DNA from: Undaria pinnatifida | Lineage: Eukaryota > Sar > Phaeophyceae > Laminariales > Alariaceae | NCBI GenBank assembly: GCA_012845835.1 | Contig: JABAKD010000030.1 | Span: 14,231,076 to 14,295,075, forward strand | DNA: 64,000 nucleotides | Direction of reading: 5' to 3' | Program-made: the position numbers and the translations under genes | In this document: positions 44,342 to 55,300 of the stretch, in pieces | Layout of the letters: each line of letters opens with the position of its first letter | Numbering within the stretch: position 1 is the stretch's first letter | The notes under the pieces: generated by a model | What the model was told of the DNA's origin: nothing | The model's input: only the letters and a program-made list of their open reading frames with translations | Database searches by the model: none

Positions 44342-44577
44342 GAGCGTGTGACGAGGTTTTGTACGAAGATGCGCACGCTTCCGTGGTTGGCTTGGTCGAG
44401 ATAGTAGATACCACCCTGTGTGTTTCCGGAAACCATAAGTACATCCCGGATGGACACCAATGGATTGTTATTGAGCAGATCGTACTATTGGAACCTTTGC
44501 ATTTGATGGTTACTGAAGTAGATAATAGCTGGAATGACACGGGACGACGACGGAGCAAATATAGTTATGATGCATAG
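44342..44577 (+). CDS. Hypothetical exon-like ORF
   Basis: The frame without ATG reads EVLYEDAHASVVGLVEIVDT, TLCVSGNHKYIPDGHQWIVI and EQIVLLEPLHLMVTEVDNSW and ends at TAG. Amino-acid use is balanced and strand-like. I do not recognise it, and no splice partner was established. Confidence 0.25.
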
Positions 44578-45320
44578 ATGGCATGACACGGAAAGGGGTA
44601 GTACCGCAAAAGTGTGACACAAAAATAGAAACCAAAACGCCAGCCATCGACACTGATGTGGGAGCAAAAGGGGGAGAAGGTAACCCAAGTATACCGTCAC
44701 AGGGGCACCAGTTTTTTTTCGGCCATCACCACCGTGATGAGTCTCATTTGGCAACAATTAGTACTTAGCGAAGGCTTGCTGGAAGATCCTCACTCGCCTT
44801 CCTTCCCGATGGCTCGTGACAACGATAGATACTTCGAAGCGTATCCTCTTCTAATCTTTATTTTCGTTTGTCGATATTTGTTATGGAGCTCACCGGAACC
44901 AGACGTGCCGGTGTTAGACTTACCTGAACAATACCTACAGGCACCGGATTACGCAAGCACGAAGTTCATTGAAGCCCAGGTGCATCTTCTGTGATAGCCG
45001 TCGCAACCACTGATCGCTTATAAACCGTCAAATCGTGGGCAGCCATTAGGAGAGCATCGTTGACGGAGGGGGGAACCCAGCTGCTGCCCCCCTCTCCAAA
45101 GGAGGCAATACAATGCCGTTGAAAAGTTCATATAAAATCATGGTTTTTAGATTCATTATGGTGTAGTGGGCTGGAGATAAAAAAAACACGGCGCGGTGTC
45201 CAGGGACGCCTCCGCTGTGGGAGCCCGCCGGAACTAACTACAATATGTGCGCTCGCCAGAACCAAAAAAAATATATGCGCGTTCGGGTGCACTCGTCTTC
45301 GTCATCTGCCGTTCACGTCG

Positions 45321-45385
45321 ACACCTACTGAAGAACTACAGTATCCTACCGAAGAACTACAGTATCCTACTGAAGAACTACAGTG
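45321..45385 (+). repeat. 21-bp repeat, three units
   Basis: CCTACTGAAGAACTACAGTAT three times with one change. In one frame it encodes PTEELQY repeated, followed by WNLRLWQAMLPLHK and a stop. Whether it is translated is unknown. Confidence 0.85.
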
Positions 45386-46193
45386 GAATCTGCGCCTATG
45401 GCAGGCCATGTTACCACTACACAAGTAGCAATACATACAAAGAGGTAGTAGAGCCTCTTCACGAGGCCATTAATAGCATTTTGACAAACTCCTCCCTCAA
45501 ACAGCCTATTTTAGACCTTCCACATTGTCAACGGTCCACTGGGTCGACCCTTCACTTTTCTGCCTGCTGGCCCACCACTCGCGCTGCTCTCTCCCCGCTT
45601 GGAGAACAATGGTCTTGGTGGCTGTTGCGCCCCCGCAGCACGACGTGCTGGCATTCTCCTACCCGCACTCGATAACGTAGGAGGCAAGCTCTTGCACTAC
45701 CGCACTGAAATGTAGCTGTACAATGCGCGGGTGTGGTGTCATCACCACGTGGAAGAGAGGAAAGCGAAGAGAGAGAGCATGAGGTGGCGCGCAGACGGTC
45801 GGGTTGCGGCTGGAACGCTGGCATACTCGCGGTACAACATCAGCAATACACATTAAAATATATATTTCCCATGGTACTGCATGAAAAGCAATGCCATGGC
45901 ACGCCACAATGATGCACTCTCATGGACGTAGGGTTAAGGTTGGGATTAGATTGTGGTTAGAAAGTCCATAGCACGGCAACGGCAGTCCCATGGAATTGCC
46001 ATGGGAAAAACTTAGTTTCATGGCATGCTACAATGGTCGATGCCATGGAAACCCATGACAAAGCCGCGAAAGCCCATGGCACTGCCATGGCACTGCTATG
46101 AAAAATTACGGCGGTTCGTGAAATCCAATGAACGCCCAGGACATGTCACTACTCCCATGGCACATTTTCACAATACCTCCGCAATCAGCAAGG
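45386..46193. other. Region 3' of PRORP rich in CCATGG-type words
   Basis: Between 45868 and 46165 the words CATGG, CCATGG and GCCATGGCA-like sequences occur unusually often and in both orientations. They lie immediately downstream of the PRORP stop and could be part of its 3' UTR. No ORF is supported. Confidence 0.5.
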
Positions 46194-46331
46194 TCATCTG
46201 CCTTCCTCTCGGAGAGCATCCTCCCTCGAACGGTTTTCCCCCGAAACGGCGTCCAAGTTTATGCACAACCACTTGGTCGCGGGCTCTCCGTTTTCTTCCC
46301 TGATGGGCACGTGCCATGTGCGTCCTGACGC
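46194..46331 (-). CDS. PRORP: PRORP last exon: WHVP motif and stop
   Basis: The acceptor follows a long pyrimidine tract ending in TTTGAGGCAG. The exon reads ASGRTWHVPIREENG then EPATKWLCINLDAVSGENRS, the conserved end of PRORPs with TWHVP and the KWLC finger residues that complete the zinc site. A further 13 residues lead to TGA at 46196-46194. Length is 138 bases, phase 0. Confidence 0.92.
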   Translation of the reverse strand, partial: ASGRTWHVPIREENGEPATKWLCINLDAVSGENRSREDALREEGR

Positions 46332-49300
46332 CTGCCTCAAACACGTAAACGGAGTGCACGACAGCGGTGGAAAAGAAGCGGGATCGCGTCAGCACCTCAA
46401 CTGCGCTACGGCTATCGGAATGGGGTGCCTGGCGCTATCACCCCCGACGCTGCAACCCTTCCAAGAAAGCAGGACTCACATGATGGAACGAGAGTGTGGG
46501 ATGGAAGTAGGGTTGGGGGGGTCGGCTGCACGCATTCCAGATGGTGTGCTTTTTTAACTGGGAAGATGGGACGGTGGAGCGTTCCGATGGATCTGTCGGC
46601 TGTCGTGCACGGACGGTGCAACAAACGAAGGCAATACCGGTGTGTTGTATGTAAGCCGTGCCCCCACCCACCTGCATATCCCTAGTGAAGGCTGGAGAAG
46701 GCCACACTATTGGCGGCGGCGGTGTCACTGTCAGGCAGTTATCTCGATCGACAGCGTCACCCCCTTCACAGCGTGGTGACTCGCCAAGATCCGCGTGCTC
46801 CTCCTGTTCCTCCCCCACCACCTCCTCCCCCTCATCTTCCTCCTCCTCCTCTTCCTCCTTCCCTAAAGCACTATTGTCAAAACTAGTGTTGCCGTACATA
46901 CCGGAGGGGCTTATGTTCTCAGCCCCCGTCTGTGCGGGAAAATAAAAGCGCCGAACCTGAGAGTTCCTCCATCTTGGCGCGTAGGGAATACATCAAGGGC
47001 AAAATTAAGCAGACGCGCACGTGCGGGAACGTGGAAGGGGTGGGACGGGGTGTGATCATGGCTGAGGGGGGGGCGGGGGGGGGGGGTCGTTTTCTGCGCT
47101 CGGAAAACAGTCAGCCCGGAAAACTCCTATTCTCGAAGAGCGAATAGAGACAGCGACGGGGCATATGTGTGCGATCGATTGCTACGATGAAAGTGCACGG
47201 CCGAGCTGTTTACAGGCCGAGTAGGCAGAGCAAGAGTCGCTCATTTCATGCTTGCGCACATCATCACACAGCACGGATCTACTATTAATAGAGAGATGAA
47301 GTTGGTGTCAGCGAGTGGGTCGCGGGTCGGGAGTGGGGGAGCAACACAAGGCACAACGAAAACGGCAAACAACGGGAGGTAGGAAGTGTTCACCTACCCG
47401 AACTATTCCGTTGACGGCCACGCGCCTTCTAGCGCGTTTCAGAAGGACCCCAAAGGAATCATATCTTTGCAGCAAATAGATCTGGCCTGCCACACGCTCT
47501 CACGTCGAGAGACGTGTACAAGCGTGGGTAAACAGCCAAAAAAGAGCAATTCCGCCCGCGGCAAGCGAAGCAGTTCGGCTTATTTTTCGATGTTTCTGCT
47601 GCAGTGTACGGGCCAGGAGGGATGCCACGTCCTAACAGCAGATGGCGACTCACCGGTGGAACGGTACCGGTTGAAGCAAGGCCATCCTGTGGTTCCTCAT
47701 CTCGTCGTTGGTCACCACCGTCGGCAGGCGGTTCATTCCCGCCAGCTTCGGTGCAACGCCGTCCCCTTCCCCGCGGTCTCTTTTTTCCCCCGCGCCGCGT
47801 ATCCTCGCTTGCCCGGCGATACCAGCCGCTGCATCGAGCTGCGCACCATCGGTGCTGCCCTGGCGCTCGCCACTATCGACATCATTCACGCCTCCGCTAG
47901 CGGTTACCTCCCGCTCGTCGTTATCTCCTTCACGGACGCCTTCGTCTGAGCTGACCGTGAAGTACATCCAAAACAGGTCATCGTCCGTGCCGTCTGCACA
48001 GCTGACGAACATAGTCGTCCAGCAGTGCGAACAAGGAGGGAGAACAGGGAGGGGGGGGGGGGCGACACCGCGAGGAAGGAACGCCGGGACGACCGGGAGG
48101 TGACGGGGGCAGCACGGGGGGGGGGGGTTACGTTCTCGTGCCTCAAAATTGTGGTCTCTAACCAAACAGTAAGCAGTACGGGAGGAAAGGGTAGGTAACA
48201 CCGGCGGGGGTTGTCATTTTATGAATGGCCGTAGTAGTATGACCATAGCTGTTAGCCCTCGCACCCCTACAATGACGGGACGGAACACCACAGGTTTTCA
48301 CCGGCCAGGCAGACATCGCGTGCACCCGAGCGCAAGGTGCAGTGAGCGTTCGGCGAGTCGCATGAAGGTTGAGCTGCATCTTAGTAAGAACCGCTTGCGA
48401 GGTGGACCTAGGTGCTTTAGGCGTAATTCCTTGCGTATCGGATGACAGCTTCGAATCAAGTCATATGTTTTCTGGTGTGGCCTTTTCACAAACAGCAATG
48501 GGTATACCATTTAACTGCTTCGTCGGGGGGGGGGGGTGTACCCATTTCACGCAAAGCCGTAGTGATATGACCATAGCTATTAGGCCCTCGCATCCTTGCA
48601 ACGCCGGGACGGAACACGACAGTTTTCACTAACCAGGCAGGCATCACGTGCACCAAGCGCGAACTGCCGTGAGGTGTTCGGCGAGTCGCATTAAGAGTGA
48701 GCTGCATCCTGCCAAAAACCACTTGTAAGGCGGACGTCCGCACCTTGTGCGTGCTTTCTTGAGTATGATAGATTCGAACGAATTAATTTGTTTTCTGGTG
48801 TGGACGTTTCCAGACGTTTCCAGAGACAGCAATGGGGATACTACAGAACTGCCTCGTGGATGTCCTACCATGCGCACACTACGTGATATCGTTGCCCTTG
48901 CGTGGTGTTAAGGTTCTCCATTCCGCACAATATGATCTAACTCTACCATCAACTCGGTTTCCGCTAAAAACATAAAATCGACAAAAAAAGGCATCCTGGT
49001 GGTCTACTTCACGTTGTGAGAGCCGCGCTTTACGGCCTCGTTGCCAACCGACGCCAACCCCAGCAGGTTGGCGAGGAGGGGCGGGGACTACAGCAGTAGG
49101 CTTGCACCGCCCGAACGGTTACTGAGCAGGTGGGCGGGGGGACGCATTGCAGTAGCGCACCTGTACATAACCTTCCGCTCCTTCCATCCGTTGACGATCT
49201 CGACATCCCCTGCGCTCATAGCCGACGCAGCGTTCTGGAGCGGCAGAGATCACATAAAAAAAAAGGAAGAACGCGGGATGCAAACACGGCACGCCCATCA

Positions 49301-52300
49301 CACAAAAATGGATACGCAACACCACCGCCCACCCCCAAAAGAAGCTAACTTAAATCAAACAAAACACAACACAATCCCTTCGCGCTGGAACGCCAGCGGC
49401 ACAAAAAAGCAAACAAGAGGGAGAAAGAGCAGAGTCACCGGCACACCCTCATGTTTCCCACAGTGACCAAGGGTACGGTGGCGGGGTGGGTCCCATTTCG
49501 AGGGACTTTTTTTTTTTCCATGGCTCGGGGTCAGCCGCGCGAATGACCCCTGTTCCGTTCGTTCTTAATCTTCCGGGCTGTTTTACCTTTGCGATATTAA
49601 TCCACAATGCGACGGTGAGCTGCGCTGCGCCAAAACACCGCCCAGAGTATTTACGGCCGTGAGGTACGGAGCCACTCGTGCGAGTATGATATGATATCAT
49701 ATCATATCATATCACATCATATCATATCATATCATATCATAGCTCCAACCCGGTACTGACAATGGGGGTATATCATAACATCAGCATAACATCATCATAA
49801 CAACACCATAACATCCCCCCTATTTAATGCTAATCATGTCGTAGCCTTTGTCATATACCGATCCCGTACGTGCCCCCACTACTGCGAGAGCGTACACGTG
49901 CCCCTTAGTACGAACTCCCATTATTGGCGGTACCTTAACGCCCTTGGACCGGGAGGAATTCGGCACCACCGCCCTTAGGTAGCGCTCCGGCAGGATCACC
50001 AAGACCTTCTCCCCACAGGCCTCCAGCAGCTGCACCACAATGTCCACCTGTTGAAAATACGACAGCAAGCATCGCAAAGGTGAGGGAAAACGCACGCACC
50101 ACGCCTTGGTGGACCGCACAGGGAAGGAAAAACGCACGCACCACGGCTGGATGGAACAACCTGGGGTTATTCCGCCTGCGCGAGGGCTCAGAAAGAGCGC
50201 GTTGTTGCGCTGCTGGTGTTTTTGTAGCTAGGGCCAATGTGTGTCGCTGCTTGTGACGAAACAAACCGATTCCAGCGTCACGGCAAAAAAAGAAGCTTGG
50301 CCTATAATCATACCACATGTCTTATTCCGCCGCTCCTTCCGATACTAAGGGTGCCCAGCCTACGAACAACGCGCGATGCAACGAAACAAAAACTCAAACA
50401 TCATCATCAACAAGGCATAAACGCGGGTGCGTCTGATCGACCCACCCGCCCACACCTGTGCAATCTGGAACTGCCCCCCCTCCTTGTTCTGTCGGTAGTA
50501 AGCAACGTTGCAGCCATCCACAACGACAGTGTAGTGCAAGCCCTGTGATGGTACGCAAGCGCGGGAGGGGGGTGAGCGGACAGGACGGGTGCAACGCAAA
50601 CACTTTGCCTAGTGGTGGTGGTTGGTGGTGGATCCCGCAGATGTGGTGCGTTGCCGGGGCGGTGTCATTCGCGTCAAGGGCGGCGGGCGCCCGAGTTTGT
50701 ATAAGCGGGTACGATGTTACATGCACGGTAGTGCGGTAGATCACACTAGCAGTGGGAGGGCATTCAATACTAGATATTGTGGGGGTACCAGGAGTGCGAA
50801 ACAACCTATGGCGCTGGGACTCATTCGTGCCGCAGATAAAAAAGCTGAAGGCTATGGGAGGCAGCACGGAGCGAGGCAAATACAGTACAACCGCGTGGGC
50901 TGGCACGCGCCAGCAGGTAGATAGGCGGGTGGACAAACAGCAGGCAGAAACAAAGGTCGTCAAACCGACGAACCGACCGACCGACATGGACAGACTGACA
51001 AAACATGGGACAGACGGACAGACAGAGAAAAGGGCAATCCAGGCAGACAACAAAAGAATGCAAGCAATTGGCATTTCGCAAAGTGCATTGAGGCGCTACC
51101 TCTCTCCGCCTTTCTTTCAGCCATTCCGCGAACTGTTCCAGACCCCCATGCGCTCCTTGCACCCCTCGTTCCGCCCGCCCTTCCTCCCCCTCTCCCCCTG
51201 TTTTCCTCCCTCCGTTAGACCGATTATCTTCCATCCCACCCTCCGTTCCGGTTCTCTTTGCCGGCGGCGAAGCCGTGGAGCACACCCAACCCCCTCCGCC
51301 CTCTATCGCCATTTTTTTTAACGCAGACCGCACACGCGCTCGCTCGGGGAGGTCGAGCCCCACCACTTCCAGGCGTGTGCCGCAGCAGTCGCACACGCCC
51401 TCGGCGGACGCAGAGGAAATACGGCAGGAGGGGACGGTGGATGAAATCACCCCGTCCTCGTCCCCAACTCCGTTGCTTGCGCTCAAGTCGAAGTTGGAGT
51501 TGAAAGCACCGAGAAGAATCTGCAGGTAACTCCTCCTGTCACCGGCACCGTCACCTATCTCCGCGATCACGTGCAAATCGCCAGAGGAGAGGGGGGCGGG
51601 GGTAACGAGGGAAGGCTGGGGTGAGGTGGCGGAGGACAATCGACGCTCACCGGCGGGGAGAATTATTGGTCGCGCTGTGTCACCACCGCGCCCCAGGTGC
51701 TGCTCGCAACCACCCGGACACGAGCTCTACCAAAGAGAATGATAGAAGCGGCTGGGCATGAAAACTCCCCGCGCTTTGACCCCTGTCTCCAAGTGGCAGC
51801 CGAAGTGAAAATAAACAAAGTTGGGGATATGCAGAAAAACACGTGCTACGTGCTTCCGCGCGATTTCCTCAGGCAGTCGTTCACGTGAAAACCCGCTCTT
51901 TATGACTCATGCTTCAACACTGTTTTCAAAGTGTCACTGAAAAGCCCAACACACGTCACCAGCTGTAAACAACGTCACCAAACAGCCCGATACTGTCAGC
52001 AGCTGTCAACGGGCTACGTCAGGCAGCTGTGCCCTTTGCGTGTATGATACGCCAGGCGCCTGTATGCATGTGTGTCGCTGATGCCGCTGCTGGTGGTATT
52101 GCTATCTTTGTTGGTAATACAAAAGTATCGCGATCTCCCTCTCCCTGCTCCGCTGCCGTTGCTGCTGCTTCATGCTGCCGTTGCTGTTGTGATGCTAATC
52201 AATACTACTGCTGGTATTGTTGTCTACGTTGCTATTGAGGCTATTTTTTCTCTGGTGGTGCTGGTACAACCACAACGGCATACAACACTACTCGTGCCTG

Positions 52301-55300
52301 TTTGTCATGGTAGGCGTGTGTCTACCCCTCCGTGCAGCATGCCTGTTGCCCCTGCTCTACTGCCGTCGTCTACTACTGCTAATCCTTTCTCTGCTGCTGC
52401 TGCTGTGACGCTTCTTGCTGCTGCTGGGGCGAAGTTCTATGATGCCACCGCCGCAATATTCTCTGTTGTTGCAGCTCCTATAGGCACTACTCATTTTCTT
52501 GATTCCGCCATTCACGCTGTACCCTCATCTTATATGTGTGTTGTTTTTGTCCTCACATTAGTTCGGTTCTTTCTACCCAACGTCATCAGTAGAACGCCCA
52601 GCGTTCATCCCGATTCTTCATCCTAGAGAGATACAACTTCTGTGGTCACAGAGTGTGAAACGTACAAACAGAAAACAAATCATTGGCGTGTCCCCAAAAG
52701 TGGCGGTGTACCCACCGGCCACTGAAAACAGGCATTGCCGTGCATGCTGCCAACAGCAGCAGCTTACATATATGAGCATCGACCATTCATCTTGTTGAAC
52801 TCACAGTTGACGGATTTGAAATAGTTTTACAACAAAATACGCACTCCTGTACATTATACCGGTATAAAATGCATGGATTTCTGGCATTTTTGGCCGTAGG
52901 AGTGTGTACCTTGCGTCACCCGCTTTGCTTCGCCCCGACCTATGAGTATCGCCTATATAAAAGCCGAAGAGGATATCTTGTAGATAATATTAAGGATTCT
53001 TCCTTCCTACTGTTGCTGCGCTCTTCTACTACCACGCACTGGTGTTGGTGCTCGCTCTGTTGTCAATGTTACCTCGGCAAAGGATTGCGGTGATGAGGGA
53101 ACAAGAAAAGAAACAGCACAAATCGCACGGCAGGCGCCGCAAGCGGCTATGAACGAGAGACAAGCAACCAAAATTGCTTGCACCAAGAAGGCGCTGCTTC
53201 TTCTACTGTTTCTGCATATCGCCATCTCTTTATCGTCTTCCGTCTATCTGTGTCTGTTGCTATGAAGCCCCTACTGTCGGCGTAGATTCCCGCGTGATGT
53301 GGTACTAGTATAGCGTTGACCCATAGGCAACGAAAGAGCCCTGTACAACAAGCAGATACTTTGTCGCGGAGAATCAATCAGAGCAAGCTCGGATTGGTCA
53401 TCGAGACGCTCCTGGCCTCGGCTCTCCTCTTGACGCTTGGGGTACCATTATTATGCGCTTCTTTCAAGATATTATACCGAATATCACAGGTACGGTGTAT
53501 GATATCGGCCTTTCTACGAACCGTTCCAGAAACCTGCCCTCCACCTACTTTTCTGATATCTTCATCTTGCGTCGCCCTCTTCGCCTCGCCTCGACCAACA
53601 CTTGATACTTAATGCTGCACGCCGAAGGGATATATGGTAATGTTCTAGGAAAAAACACAGGGGTTTCGTGCGCTGTCGACACCGTTGGGCGACGGCTCGA
53701 GCGAGCAGGTTCACGCGGACAAAACAAGGCCACGCGTAAAGACCAACCCTCACACCTTCTCCGCCCACGGCCGACGACGCACCCGCCGAAGCAACGCTAG
53801 GGCCAGAACTGAGTTCGAAGCCCGACCTACTCAGCCATCGCAAGTACGCCTCGACCGAGCCGTCAAGCACGCGCTTCCCTAGCTCCCCCGCTGCCGCCCA
53901 GCCCTTGATCATGCCGATATACTCCTCTGGAGTTGGTTGGACACCTTGTGCCTCCATGTGTGACCACACCACCGCGGCCAAGGCCATGTCAGGCTGAACA
54001 AAACGAGAAGGGGAACAGGAGGGGGAGAGGGGGGCATTCTTAGGTGATCGTGCCTCGACCGGCAGGCTGCCATGCAAACGCCGCCACGGGAAGTGCACAA
54101 ATAAGTGTAAAAGAGCAAGCAGCGAGGAATAGAGAGGCAGTCTCGGGGGCGAAGATATTGCCGTTGCCTGAGGTTCCATCGCAGACAAGCTTCCCGGATG
54201 CACCAAAGAGGACACGTGCTAAACAACACAGCCGCAATCGATGGGCTTATTGAAAGTCTGGCTCCTTCAGCAAAGCGCTCGCATGTCGTCGCGGGCGATT
54301 CCGTCGTACCCTCACGTAGCTAACATCGAACGATGGACCGGAGGAGCACCGCGCATGTGTTGTGCTACTGGCGAGTGGTGACAGGCTGTGAAAAGAAGAA
54401 TGCGAGACGAAACGGAAGACGAAAAACGCGCAACGACCACAACAGCATCAACGACAGCAAACACGAACCTTGTTGCACAAACCGTGCAGGACTGGCGTGT
54501 AGGTCCTCAAGCGTGGCTTCACGCCCCCTTCCACCATTTCTTGGAGCTTCAAAAACGCCTCTTCAAAGGCGCCTCTCCCCGCCGCTTCCCTCAAGAGAAA
54601 CGCGTAGTGATTCTCGCGGGGTTTGAATCCGGCAGCCTTCATGTCGACGAGTACGCGCACGCCCTGGGAGACCTTCGGGTAGAATACCAGCACGAATGGG
54701 TGGCGGGCTCGGTCAATCGAAAGTTCGCCTTATACGAGCCAGGAGTCGCCGTTAGCGGTCAGCGCGGTTTACCGCCGCAGTGACCCAAAAGCCAAGTAAG
54801 TGCACATCGAACTCAAGCCTGCGAAATAACCTCGCGAATGTGATAGCATTTAGAGCAAAAACCGCATGTTACGACGAGTTACTACTGTACGAGATAGGTA
54901 TCACATTTATGTCAATCGGCCGGATCTCCCGGCTGCTGCGAGGCTCCCGTGCTCGATTAAGGCCACGGGGGATCGCACAGGAATACTTGGAGTAGGAGCT
55001 CGTATGGGGGCATTTCGCGTACATGTAAAACCACTTGAATCGGAGGATGGTATCTGCAGACAAGATCCTCATGTCGAATTTTTAGAAAAAATGCAGCGAA
55101 GACCCAATAATACAGAGCTTTTTAGGTGCTCTCAGCCCTTTTTTCAACTCCATAACTAACTACCCTATTTTCGAGTGCCCCTCTTCTTTTCTCCAAAGAC
55201 CTACCCCAAACAACAAAGAGAGTTATATCATCCGCCTGGTGAGCAGCAAGCTTTTGGTGAAATCCGTTTTTTCATCGGTGATGTGCCCATTGTATTAGGC

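Noticed and set aside
46321-46385. Extending the last PRORP exon upstream, reading FPPLSCTPFTCL
   Set aside because: This stretch is the pyrimidine tract of the acceptor and is closed by an in-frame TGA; the expected PPPYS-type segment is supplied by the end of the previous exon.
50821-51099. Continuation of PRORP exon 5 frame after LKERRRE
   Set aside because: It lies beyond a GTAGCG donor and loses all PRORP similarity; the next exon at 50542 restores it.
52072-52626. 184-codon hydrophobic plus-strand frame resembling a membrane protein
   Set aside because: It is encoded by GCTGCT/TTGCTG degenerate trinucleotide repeats, lies antisense in a PRORP intron, and all overlapping frames are similarly low-complexity.
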